Origin: Candidatus Kuenenia stuttgartensis
GTDB lineage: Bacteria; Planctomycetota; Phycisphaerae; Phycisphaerales; SM1A02
DNA length: 64,000 nt
Reading direction: 5' to 3'
NCBI GenBank assembly: GCA_945902075.1
Contig: CAMDMA010000003.1
Coordinates: 69,022 to 133,021 of the forward strand
This document shows, in pieces, positions 17,822 through 25,581 of this stretch; position 1 is the stretch's first letter; each line of letters begins with the position of its first letter. Position numbers and translations under genes: made by a program. The notes beneath the pieces were generated by a model, which saw only the letters and a list, made by a program, of their open reading frames with translations, did no database searches and was not told the DNA's origin.

Positions 17822-17899
17822 GGTGGGTGCAGTATAGGTCGGGTGATCGGGGGGATTTCCTGCAGTGAAGATCGATCCTCGCGTGCACCAATCTCTCAG

Positions 17900-18685
17900 C
17901 TACGCGACGCCGAGCGAACGGCCGCACGCCGTGACCGCCCGGTCGCGGCGAATCACCGCCTCAACGAGCGGCGAGAGATCGCGACGCTTCACCGAGTCGA
18001 GGAGCGTGCCCGTGGTTTGGTCACTCGCCGCAAGAGTTTCGGCGGCTTCCCGGAGTTCGTGCTCCTGCACGCTATCCGCGGCGAGCCCATCCCAAGCAGC
18101 CAGGGCGGCGGCAGCGGTCGAACCGTCAGCCACAGTCTTTGACAGTTTGTCCTCGACAGGCGTACCAAGGTAGCCCAGTCGGTCGAGCGCCACGCGAACT
18201 GAGGCAGCTTCGAGGCGAAGGTCAGAGACTGCAGCAAGCTTCATCTTCGAATGTGCCGCACCTGGCGGGAGGGGTTGTGTCTTGTCTGCGAGGCGTTCGG
18301 CCCACGCGGGAAGCGGTGGCGCGACGACGGACAATCCAAATTCCCGCAGGGTGTTGTCGACGCGATTTACGAGGCGATCATGAGCGGCGAGCGCGCGGTG
18401 GAGGCCTTGTTCCCGCGCAAATCGGGTTTCGAGCCACGCACGAAACTTGGCACCGTTGGTTGTTGCGATCTCAAGGCACTTTGGGCAGATCGCACCAGAG
18501 AATGGGCGCACACAACGGGTGCAGAAAGGCTGCCAATTCGGCGTCGCGCAGCGACACGGAGCGAGTGAACCTTGCGTGCGCTCAGAACGACAAGTTGCGC
18601 ACCGCTCAATTGCGCGCGCAACGATTCGTTCATGGCCGGAGATGGGGGGTGGCTTCGTCAAAGGGCTCGATGCTGAAAGCGGCAC
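17900..18685 (-). CDS. Unknown protein with four cysteine pairs (zinc-ribbon-like head)
   Basis: A 261-residue protein I do not recognise. Cysteines at 29/32, 44/46, 55/58 and 67/70 form four closely spaced pairs, which would fit two structural zinc sites. The rest (about 75-261) is predicted mostly helical and charged, with no membrane segment. Two long open frames on the plus strand overlap this region, but their composition (very rich in Arg and Ser) looks like shadow translation. The orderly Cys pattern and the shared strand with neighbours favour this frame. It may be cotranscribed with the cobalamin protein upstream (125-base gap). Confidence 0.6.
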   Translation of the reverse strand: MPLSASSPLTKPPPISGHERIVARAIERCATCRSERTQGSLAPCRCATPNWQPFCTRCVRPFSGAICPKCLEIATTNGAKFRAWLETRFAREQGLHRALAAHDRLVNRVDNTLREFGLSVVAPPLPAWAERLADKTQPLPPGAAHSKMKLAAVSDLRLEAASVRVALDRLGYLGTPVEDKLSKTVADGSTAAAALAAWDGLAADSVQEHELREAAETLAASDQTTGTLLDSVKRRDLSPLVEAVIRRDRAVTACGRSLGVA

Positions 18686-18810
18686 AAAATTGGAGCCGAT
18701 TCAAACCACCTTCGCAAGGCGACTCGCTCCGCAATACAGACGAGTGTTTAGGGCATCGAGATCGCTCGAATGTTGCCAAAGAGGGCAGGTCTCGCGCGAG
18801 GAAGTTTGCA

Positions 18811-19908
18811 TCAGGCACACACGCGGCCCGCTGCGCGGACTGCGTCGCTCGCCGAGCGAGCGCAGCCATCGGCGCCCACAACTTTCCAAAGATCGGGGAT
18901 CTGAGCGAACGGACCACCGCCAACGAGAATTGCCGGGCAGCGGGTGGATGGGGTTGTACCCGTCGCTGCCTCGCGAATCGCCGAAATGGTGTTCGCAACC
19001 ATGCGCAATGCGAGGCCGGTGCTCGCTGAGAGTGCGACGATGTCGAACTGCGCTTCACCATTTCCGTCAAAGAGTTGCTCGACAATGTCCGCCGGGGGCA
19101 TGTTCGCACCTAGGCAATCAACATGCCAACCATCTGATTCGAGGAGGTCTGCGACCATCCTGATGCCGACATCGTGCAAGTCGCCGCCGACACTCGCAGC
19201 AAGAATGCGCTTGCCATTTGGTTCTGCCATCGGGAGCCGTGACCGCAGCAAAGACATCGCCGACTGCGTGGCTGCGGTGACGTAATGCTCGTCGGCGACG
19301 GTCGCCTCCTTGAGGTGCCACATGCGGCCTACCTCTGCCAAGGCCGGAGTAATGATGGTCTCGTACACCTCTGAGACAGTCTTTCCGCTGAGGACGCCAT
19401 CGAGAAGCACATCAACGGCCTTCGCCTGCTTTCGCTCCAAGAGATGGAGGAGGTACAGGGACGCCCGCATTGAGTCGACATTTTCGTTTTCGAGCTCACT
19501 CGCGATCGGCCCTCGCCAAAGTGCTGGCTTTGAGCGAGCGATGAGAATGCCCTCCGCGATAAACTTTCCAGCACGCGCCGCGATTTGAGCTGGAAGCTCT
19601 GCACGGAGGGTCAGGTCAAGCGCGAGCAGACTCTCAACGAGGTCCGCAACCGGCATTTCGCGGGCGACAAATGCTGCGCGGGCCCATTCAACCGACTGGG
19701 TGAACACCACCGGGCGATCGACAGCAATCGCCTCGGCGAGATACTGGAGCCGGTTGACCATTTCGCCTTTCCAGAGGTAGCGTCCATTTGAGCCGTAGAG
19801 CCCGTCGAAGCCCGGATTCCGCTCGTAAAGCAGCGCGACCGCCCACTCTGCGAGCGCACGGGAGACGCCGTCGATCGATTCTGCAAACTGGGTATCAAGG
19901 GGCAACAT
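18811..19908 (-). CDS. Cobalamin-binding protein with CarH-type light-sensor signature, no DNA-binding domain
   Basis: A 365-residue protein. Residues about 150-220 form a B12-binding-2 helical cap, with W197-x9-E207-H208 matching the W-x9-EH motif that in CarH-type photoreceptors packs on the adenosyl group. Residues about 233-360 form the Rossmann B12-binding domain with D243-L-H245-D-V-G248, the DxHxxG motif whose His is the lower cobalt ligand. The N-terminal 130 residues are helical and unlike the MerR DNA-binding domain of CarH. It lies between GH15 and the zinc-ribbon gene. It is likely a cobalamin-dependent sensor or corrinoid protein; light sensing is an inference. Confidence 0.85.
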   Translation of the reverse strand: MLPLDTQFAESIDGVSRALAEWAVALLYERNPGFDGLYGSNGRYLWKGEMVNRLQYLAEAIAVDRPVVFTQSVEWARAAFVAREMPVADLVESLLALDLTLRAELPAQIAARAGKFIAEGILIARSKPALWRGPIASELENENVDSMRASLYLLHLLERKQAKAVDVLLDGVLSGKTVSEVYETIITPALAEVGRMWHLKEATVADEHYVTAATQSAMSLLRSRLPMAEPNGKRILAASVGGDLHDVGIRMVADLLESDGWHVDCLGANMPPADIVEQLFDGNGEAQFDIVALSASTGLALRMVANTISAIREAATGTTPSTRCPAILVGGGPFAQIPDLWKVVGADGCARSASDAVRAAGRVCA

Positions 19909-19983
19909 GGAAAAAACCGTGGTCCAAATCGGAGCCTTTGTTTCGGCGGTGCGGAGCTTCGGATTCGCCGACCACGAATTGCA

Positions 19984-21996
19984 TCATCGCGATTTTCCGA
20001 ATGCTCGTTCGGCGAGACTTCCGGACGGTCTGCCGGTTAGTTGCGCGTGCTTCAGCAGATACTTGATCGTGGCGATCATCACGGTGGCATGTGACCAAGT
20101 CAGTGGACTCACCGAGATTGCTGCCCCGGTGTATGGGTCAAACTGCTCGGCGAGCACGCCTGACGGGAATGCGCGATCCGCCGTCCAATGGAGGTACGGC
20201 AGCGCTTGCTCAAGCTGTTCGATCGTCTCCGCGCACTCGATGAGCCATTGGGCGACCCACAGCGTACAGATAACCCATGGATTTCCCGGGACGTCGCGCA
20301 GGTTCGAGTGCTCAATGCGGTGGTAGTAATCGTTTTCGTATCGGGCAAGGCCGCCGATGTGGGTCTTCACCCAAAGCCGATCGCGCACAGCCTCCATCAT
20401 TGCCACAACTTTCGGGTCGCGCGCGTCCATCGCGCCAAACGCGAAGAGCGAGAACGCGCTTGAGTCAATGGTCATGTCAAGGCGATAGGTCCCGTCTGAG
20501 AGCGGCGTTGCCATCCGCGCAAAACGGTTGCGGTCTGGCTCCCACATGTGACGAATCATCGCGCCGCGCATCCGCTCCGCGCCTTCGTGATACTCCGAGG
20601 CGCGGTCGTATGCACCCATATCCTGCGCGAAACTTGCGGCTGCTTTGAGCGCACCGATGGTGGACGCAACCGTGAAGAGGTGTACCCCGCGTCGCTCCTC
20701 CCAGAGATCCCACGAGGGCAGTGGAAGCCCATTGTGATCGCGGTATCGAAGGATCCAATTCGCCGGTTCCACGACGAGGGTGTTGTAAGTCGTCTTGATA
20801 AACTCGACGTCACGAAACACCTGAAAGTGCCGGCGCAGAGCCCAAATCACCAACGATGTCTCGTCCTGCTGGATCGGCAGTACCCGCTCTCCATCAAGCA
20901 CCGAAGGATGCCAGCTTGAGGCGAGCGTTCCGGAGGGGTTGTACTTGTGCTGAAAGTAGCCGTCCTTGGTGATCACCTTCTCGCAGAAGCGGAAGAAGTT
21001 TCGCGAAAGCTCACCGTGGCCTGCAAGTACCAATGCGTGCGAAACGAGCGCGCCGTCGCGCGGCCACATGTATGAGTACGTATCGCCTGCGAAGTGGGTA
21101 ATGTCGTAGTCATTCGCGGCGATGATCGCGCCGTTGTTATCGATTTGTGTGCGGCAAATCACTTGACTGCGCACAAACATGTCGCGAAGTCGCTCAGGAA
21201 GTGGCGACAGATCAAGCGGCTCCTTGAGCGCCCACAATCGCCAATACGCTTCCGTACGGTCCATCATGCGTTGTGGCGTCTTGGCGCGCACTTTGTCATT
21301 CAGCGCGATGACCGCCTCATGCGTTCGCCCAGCGGCGAGCCAGCAGTGCATTGAGCCTGAGCCCCACGGCGAAAGCGCGATGCTAAAGCCGATCGTTGAA
21401 TCGACTGAGCCTTGCGCGATTGCGTGCCGCGACAACAAGCCATCTTCCGCATCGCGCCACGTTCCCTCTGCGTCGCCGATGCGCTTCGCGCCCGTCGCCC
21501 AGTAATCGATTCCGAAACGGCCTGATGAGCAGCCATTCAGAAGAAAGTACACGTTGTCCTTGTAGTGCACGAGTCCGCCGGTTTGCGGGTCGAACATCAC
21601 CGTATCGCCGACAGGAGACTCGTTCACACTGATGTCATGATGGAAAAAAATGCGTACATCACGCGCTTTCCCAAGAATGTCAGTGACGACCACGCGGCGA
21701 AAGTAGACGGGACTCCAATAGTCGACGGCGTCGTTACAGATGAGTTCCACCCCGAGGCGTTCATGGCGAAGTCGCACCTCGGTGACCATCGTGTCCGGCT
21801 TGTAGCGCAGGTCGCGCGTCCATCCCGGCGAGTCGATCCACGCAAACTGCCCGTCTGCCCACACGCCGAAGCGTTGGAGATGACCACAAGTGTGATTGGG
21901 CTGTCCGACGTGCGGCCAGTAGAGGTCGCGCATGCGGTATTGGTCGTCGAAAGCGACGAGCATTTCGCCGTTTCCGACAGGGATATTGCGGGGCAT
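19984..21996 (-). CDS. Glycoside hydrolase family 15 protein (glucoamylase-like)
   Basis: A 670-residue cytoplasmic enzyme. Residues about 1-250 form an N-terminal beta-sandwich, and about 270-645 form the (alpha/alpha)6 barrel of GH15, which hydrolyses alpha-glucosidic bonds. The acid and base Glu candidates are in DLWEERRG and GVLAEQFDP, both at the expected barrel positions; SYMWPRDGALVSHALVLAG is another family hallmark. There is no signal peptide, so an internal substrate such as glycogen, maltodextrin or trehalose is likely. It is followed 75 bases later by the cobalamin protein gene and preceded by a FliN-like gene. Confidence 0.92.
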   Translation of the reverse strand: MPRNIPVGNGEMLVAFDDQYRMRDLYWPHVGQPNHTCGHLQRFGVWADGQFAWIDSPGWTRDLRYKPDTMVTEVRLRHERLGVELICNDAVDYWSPVYFRRVVVTDILGKARDVRIFFHHDISVNESPVGDTVMFDPQTGGLVHYKDNVYFLLNGCSSGRFGIDYWATGAKRIGDAEGTWRDAEDGLLSRHAIAQGSVDSTIGFSIALSPWGSGSMHCWLAAGRTHEAVIALNDKVRAKTPQRMMDRTEAYWRLWALKEPLDLSPLPERLRDMFVRSQVICRTQIDNNGAIIAANDYDITHFAGDTYSYMWPRDGALVSHALVLAGHGELSRNFFRFCEKVITKDGYFQHKYNPSGTLASSWHPSVLDGERVLPIQQDETSLVIWALRRHFQVFRDVEFIKTTYNTLVVEPANWILRYRDHNGLPLPSWDLWEERRGVHLFTVASTIGALKAAASFAQDMGAYDRASEYHEGAERMRGAMIRHMWEPDRNRFARMATPLSDGTYRLDMTIDSSAFSLFAFGAMDARDPKVVAMMEAVRDRLWVKTHIGGLARYENDYYHRIEHSNLRDVPGNPWVICTLWVAQWLIECAETIEQLEQALPYLHWTADRAFPSGVLAEQFDPYTGAAISVSPLTWSHATVMIATIKYLLKHAQLTGRPSGSLAERAFGKSR

Positions 21997-22050
21997 TCGC
22001 GGGAACTCTCTCTAGGGACGTGGGACTTGCGAAAGGGAAAGCTGGGGGTG

Positions 22051-22335
22051 TCATCCGCCAAGCGCTGCGACGCGCTCGATGAGCGCGCCGACCTGCGTCA
22101 TGCGAACGCCGAAATTCTCGCCGACTTTCACCGCGCGCCCTGAGCCGATCCGGCTGTTGTTCACCAGCACGTCGAGTTCCTCCTCGATTTGCTTGGGGAG
22201 CTCAATGATCGACCCGTGGGTGAGCGCCGTGACCTCGGACAGCGGCATCCGCCGTTCCGCGATCTGCACGATCAGCGGAACCTCGAGGCGGAGGATGCGG
22301 TTGAGGTCATTCGACATGGGGGCTTTATCGGCCAA
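22051..22335 (-). CDS. FliN/SpoA-domain protein (flagellar motor switch-like)
   Basis: A 94-residue protein consisting almost wholly of one SpoA (surface presentation of antigens) domain, the fold of the FliN C-terminus. Typical features are VPLIVQIAERRMPLSEV, LTHGSIIELPKQIEEELDVLVN and the end VGENFGVRMTQV. FliN forms the C-ring of the flagellar switch. ATG 22317 (MSNDLN) is an alternative start. There are no other flagellar genes in the window, so it may be a dispersed fliN or a paralogue used elsewhere. Confidence 0.85.
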   Translation of the reverse strand: MADKAPMSNDLNRILRLEVPLIVQIAERRMPLSEVTALTHGSIIELPKQIEEELDVLVNNSRIGSGRAVKVGENFGVRMTQVGALIERVAALGG

Positions 22336-22400
22336 GGACGGGGTCGCGCTTTCGCGGGAATGCTCCGATTGGAGAATCCCTGAGATACCCTTCGTCTTTG

Positions 22401-22425
22401 GAAAAACGCGCCAAGAAGGCGTGTT
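22401..22425 (-). terminator. Intrinsic terminator after fabF
   Basis: On the minus strand AACACGCC (22425-22418) pairs with GGCGCGTT (22412-22405) through one G-T pair, with a 5-base loop, and is followed by further T residues to 22402. It lies about 90 bases after the fabF stop and ends the fatty-acid cluster. The rest of 22336-22514 shows nothing else. Confidence 0.75.
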
Positions 22426-22514
22426 CTTGTGACGGGCGCATGAAAGGGCGACGAAACCTCGTCAGGGCCACTTGAGGCAGTCCTTAGCCTTGCGCCGCGG
22501 ACGAAACCGGCCGC

Positions 22515-23771
22515 CTAGGCAAAGCGTCGGAACACAAGCGAGACATTGTGCCCGCCGAATCCGAAGGTGTTGTTGAGCGTGACATCAACCTTGGCCTCTT
22601 GTGCCACATGGGGAACAAAATTCAGGTCAAAGCCCTCATCAGGGTTGTCAAGGTTGATTGTGGGGGCAAGAACACCTTCGTAGATCGCCATGATCGCGGC
22701 GATCGATTCAAGTCCGCCCGCGGCACCAAGCGCATGACCAGTCATTGACTTCGTCGAACTCATCGCGAGGCGATAGACATGATCCCCAAAGAGCCGCTTC
22801 ACCGCCGTCACCTCGGCTCGGTCGCCTTGGGGGGTGGAGGTTCCATGAGCATTGATGTAGCCAACCTCAGAGGCGTTGGTTTCAGCATCGCGAAGCGCGA
22901 CCTCCATCGCCTTGAACGCGCCGGAGCCATGTTCGTCTGGGGCAGCGATGTGATGCGCATCGCCTGTTGCGCCGTAGCCGACGACCTCAGCGTAGATACG
23001 CGCACCGCGGCGTTTTGCGTGTTCGAGTTCCTCGAGCACAAGGATCGCAGAGCCCTCAGAGAGCACAAAGCCGTCGCGATCGCGGTCGAACGGGCGTGAC
23101 GCGCGCTGTGGATCGTCGTTTCGGGTCGAAAGTGCCTTCATAGAGGCGAACGCCGAGAGGGTCAGTGGGGTAATCGCGGCTTCTGCACCGCCCGCAAGCA
23201 TCACGTCGCAGTCGCCGCGCTGAATAAGTTGCATAGCAGTACCGACGGCATGGCCACTCGACGCGCACGCCGAAGCCATCGCAGTACTTGGGCCACGGAG
23301 ATTGAACTGGATAGAGACATTGCCGGGCGCGGCGTTGACCATGAGTCGCGGCACGACAAATGGGCTCACGCGGCGTGGGCCGGTTTGGAGCAGTTTGGTG
23401 TGCCCTTCCTCCATCGTGAGCACGCCGCCGATGCCCGAGCCGATGATCGTGCCATTACGGTACGGATCGGCAGCGTTGCGAAAATCGTAACCCGAATCGC
23501 GCACCGCCTCGTCGGCGGCGACCATCGCAAACAAGGCGACGCGATCGATGCGCTTCTGTTCGCGGCCGTCCACCACGCCGGAGGGATTGAAGTCGTGGAT
23601 TTCGCCCGCGAACCGGACGGTCCAATCCTCGCTCTGCGGAAAGGAGCGCAGCGGCGAAATGCCGGAGCGCCCGGATTTCATCGCGGACCATGTGGTTACG
23701 GCGGTGGGGCCGAGGTTGGACACCCCGCCCATCCCGGTGACGACGACTCGGCGATGCGTGACGGTTCTCAT
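22515..23771 (-). CDS. fabF: 3-oxoacyl-ACP synthase II
   Basis: A 418-residue KAS II condensing enzyme that elongates acyl-ACP with malonyl-ACP. It shows the active-site Cys in MASACASSGHAVG, the two catalytic His in NAHGTSTPQGDRAE and SMTGHALGAAGG, and the C-terminal NNTFGFGGHNVSLVF. I chose ATG 23771 (MRTVTHRRVVVTGMG); a start at 23813 would add 14 residues made from the tandem repeat region. It is the last gene of the cluster, after two ACP genes. A 13-bp triplicate repeat sits just upstream. Confidence 0.96.
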   Translation of the reverse strand: MRTVTHRRVVVTGMGGVSNLGPTAVTTWSAMKSGRSGISPLRSFPQSEDWTVRFAGEIHDFNPSGVVDGREQKRIDRVALFAMVAADEAVRDSGYDFRNAADPYRNGTIIGSGIGGVLTMEEGHTKLLQTGPRRVSPFVVPRLMVNAAPGNVSIQFNLRGPSTAMASACASSGHAVGTAMQLIQRGDCDVMLAGGAEAAITPLTLSAFASMKALSTRNDDPQRASRPFDRDRDGFVLSEGSAILVLEELEHAKRRGARIYAEVVGYGATGDAHHIAAPDEHGSGAFKAMEVALRDAETNASEVGYINAHGTSTPQGDRAEVTAVKRLFGDHVYRLAMSSTKSMTGHALGAAGGLESIAAIMAIYEGVLAPTINLDNPDEGFDLNFVPHVAQEAKVDVTLNNTFGFGGHNVSLVFRRFA

Positions 23772-23794
23772 CGTGCTTCGCTCCTGCTGAACTC

Positions 23795-23833
23795 GCCCGC
23801 AGAATTCACCCACAGAATTCGCCCACAGAATTC
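23795..23833. repeat. 13-bp tandem repeat, three copies, in the fabF leader
   Basis: Copies at 23795-23807, 23808-23820 and 23821-23833 read GCCCGCAGAATTC, ACCCACAGAATTC and GCCCACAGAATTC. The array lies 24-62 bases upstream of the fabF start, in the 113-base gap after the second ACP gene. Confidence 0.75.
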
Positions 23834-23884
23834 TTTCGGGCGGGCCTGGAGAAGTGTTTGGCGTTGCGGACAGCCCCGCGGTGA

Positions 23885-24142
23885 CTACTGCCCGCCGCTG
23901 AGCGTCCGCTGGATGAACTCAATCGCATCCGCAACGGTCTTCAGCTTGCTTGCAGCTTCATCGGTGATGGAGATTTCGAAGAGGTCTTCGAACTCCATCA
24001 TCAGTTCGGCCTTATCGAGGCTGTCGCAAATGGCGTCGAACTCGCTCGCCCGACTGACATCAGCCTTGGCGACACCAAGTTGGTCGGCGATGGCCTCGAT
24101 GACCTTCGCCTCGACTTCTGAATCCGTTGGGGAGGCAGACAT
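23885..24142 (-). CDS. Second acyl carrier protein
   Basis: An 85-residue acidic four-helix ACP with the phosphopantetheine-attachment Ser41 in ICDSLDKAEL. It differs clearly from the neighbouring ACP: Cys before the DSL motif, MMEFEDLFEISI in helix II, and a tail LSGGQ. Being 22 bases from acpP and on the same strand, the two are surely cotranscribed. A second ACP may serve fatty acid elongation with FabF or a specialised lipid; the sequence does not decide. Confidence 0.92.
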   Translation of the reverse strand: MSASPTDSEVEAKVIEAIADQLGVAKADVSRASEFDAICDSLDKAELMMEFEDLFEISITDEAASKLKTVADAIEFIQRTLSGGQ

Positions 24143-24163
24143 GATCGTGCGGATTCCGCGGCA

Positions 24164-24412
24164 TCAAGCCTGCGGACGATTCGCCTTGATGAAGTCGATA
24201 GCCTGACCCACGGTGTGAATCTTTTCGGCCTGCTCATCGGGGATCTTCGTTCCGAACTGCGCCTCGAACTCCATGAGCAGCTCGACGATATCGAGGCTGT
24301 CGGCATTGAGGTCGTTGGTGAAGCTCGTCTCACGGGTGATCGACTCGGGCTCGGCATCGGTGTGCTGAGCGACGATGTCGATGACCTTCTTCTCGATCTC
24401 GGCGTCGGTCAC
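24164..24412 (-). CDS. acpP: Acyl carrier protein
   Basis: An 82-residue ACP, the central acyl carrier of type II fatty acid synthesis. The motif NADSLDIVELLMEFE contains Ser39 for 4'-phosphopantetheine. I chose GTG 24412 (MTDAEIEKKV), which gives the normal ACP length and N-terminus; a longer frame from 24565 would add 51 residues overlapping fabG. It lies 137 bases after the fabG stop. It is closer to canonical AcpP than the second ACP. Confidence 0.94.
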   Translation of the reverse strand: MTDAEIEKKVIDIVAQHTDAEPESITRETSFTNDLNADSLDIVELLMEFEAQFGTKIPDEQAEKIHTVGQAIDFIKANRPQA

Positions 24413-24548
24413 GGTCTGACTCCTTCGTAGCTGCCAGTGATGGCGTGGTTTTCGGGACTTGAATCCCGAGGACGTAGTGTCGTCGGGGGGCGGAATATAG
24501 CGAAAAGAACGCGACCCTGCCCGACGGGCGGGAATCGGCGAAACAGCT

Positions 24549-25283
24549 TCAGGCCGCCATTCCACCGTCGACGACGATGGTCTGCGCGGTCATGAATCCG
24601 GCCTCGTCGCTGGAGGCAAACGCGACGGCTGCGGCAATCTCCTCAGGCTTGCCGAAACGGCGCACGGGAATGTTTGGCAGAACAGCGGTCTTGATCGCAT
24701 CACCAAGCGCATGGGTCATGTCGGTTTCGATGAAGCCAGGAGCGACGACATTCGCGGTGATGCCCTTCGCGCCCATCTCTTTGGCGATGGTCTTGGTAAA
24801 GCCCACAAGCGCGGCCTTCGCAGCGGCGTAGTTGGCCTGCCCCGCGTTGCCATTGAGCCCGGAGACGCTGCCAATGTTCACAATGCGGCCGAACTTGCCA
24901 CGCATCATCGGCCGGATGGCCGCCCGGCACGCGATGAAGACGGAGCGCAGATTCACATTGAGCACTTCGTCCCACTGTTCGTCGGTCATTCGAAGAAGCA
25001 GCGTGTCGCGCGTGATTCCAGCGTTGTTTACCAAGATGTCGAGACGACCGTGTGTCTCGGCGACGCCTTCGACCAGCGCGTGAACTGCTGCGCCATCGGC
25101 GATGTCGCATGGTCGAATCTCGCAAGAACCGCCTGCGGATCGAATCGCTGCGTCGACGGCGGCGAGGCCATCGGCGGTTCGCGCGACAAGCACGACATGG
25201 CGGCCGTCGCGCGCGAGGCGTTCTGCGATGGCGCGGCCGATGCCGCGACTTGCTCCGGTGACGATAGCGACGCGCTTCTCGAT
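24549..25283 (-). CDS. fabG: 3-oxoacyl-ACP reductase, probable AUC start codon
   Basis: A NADPH-dependent SDR that reduces 3-oxoacyl-ACP. It has TGASRGIG near residue 10, NNAG, catalytic Ser in IGSVSG and Tyr-x3-Lys in ANYAAAKAAL. The first in-frame ATG/GTG is GTG 25193, which would remove the nucleotide-binding TGxxxGIG. The frame is open upstream and reads (I)EKRVAIVTGASRGIG. The codon at 25283-25281 is ATC, placed 8 bases after a perfect GGAGG (25296-25292), and this gives exactly 244 residues, the normal FabG length. I infer initiation at AUC; a base error turning ATG into ATC is the alternative. Confidence 0.9.
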   Translation of the reverse strand: MEKRVAIVTGASRGIGRAIAERLARDGRHVVLVARTADGLAAVDAAIRSAGGSCEIRPCDIADGAAVHALVEGVAETHGRLDILVNNAGITRDTLLLRMTDEQWDEVLNVNLRSVFIACRAAIRPMMRGKFGRIVNIGSVSGLNGNAGQANYAAAKAALVGFTKTIAKEMGAKGITANVVAPGFIETDMTHALGDAIKTAVLPNIPVRRFGKPEEIAAAVAFASSDEAGFMTAQTIVVDGGMAA

Positions 25284-25291
25284 GACGTTGG

Positions 25292-25296
25292 CCTCC
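25292..25296 (-). promoter_or_regulatory. Ribosome binding site of fabG (GGAGG before ATC)
   Basis: A perfect GGAGG on the minus strand, 8 bases before the ATC codon at 25283. No ATG, GTG or TTG in the fabG frame lies within a usable distance, which is why this site decides the start. Confidence 0.65.
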
Positions 25297-25350
25297 AGAC
25301 ATCGCGGGATGCGATGTGGGCGGGGATTCTAGTGGAAGCAGCGCACGATG

Positions 25351-25407
25351 TGCGCGCGCGAAGTGCCAGCTTGCGCGCGCGAGGTGCCAGCTTGCGCGCG
25401 CGAGGAG
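25351..25407. repeat. 21-bp tandem repeat, about 2.7 copies
   Basis: Copies at 25351-25371 and 25372-25392 differ at one base, with a partial third to 25407. Each combines a GCGCGCGC run with AGGTGCCAGCT or AAGTGCCAGCT. It lies in the 298-base gap between the lipoprotein gene and fabG, between the terminator and the fabG start. Confidence 0.7.
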
Positions 25408-25446
25408 TTGAAAACGAAACAGGCCGCCTGCGGATGCGGGCGGCCT
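25406..25446 (-). terminator. Intrinsic terminator after the lipoprotein gene
   Basis: On the minus strand AGGCCGCC (25446-25439) pairs with GGCGGCCT (25428-25421), followed by TGTTTCGTTTTC. It lies 136 bases after the lipoprotein stop, so it could split the fab cluster into an upstream rpmF-plsX-fabH-fabD-lipoprotein unit and a downstream fabG-acp-acp-fabF unit. Confidence 0.65.
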
Positions 25447-25581
25447 AAATCAGTAGAACAAGATCGGAAGAACACGATCCGAAGCGCGAGCCATACGGCC
25501 TCAAGTAACTCGTGTCCGATCAGTCGATGATCATCGCCCACAGAGTTCGATGGTCGCTGCGTGCGCGGCGGCCGTTGCGAG

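Noticed and set aside
18139-19163. Two long plus-strand open frames opposite the cobalamin and eight-Cys genes
   Set aside because: Arg/Cys/Ser-rich translations without domains, opposite a clear B12-binding protein; shadow frames.
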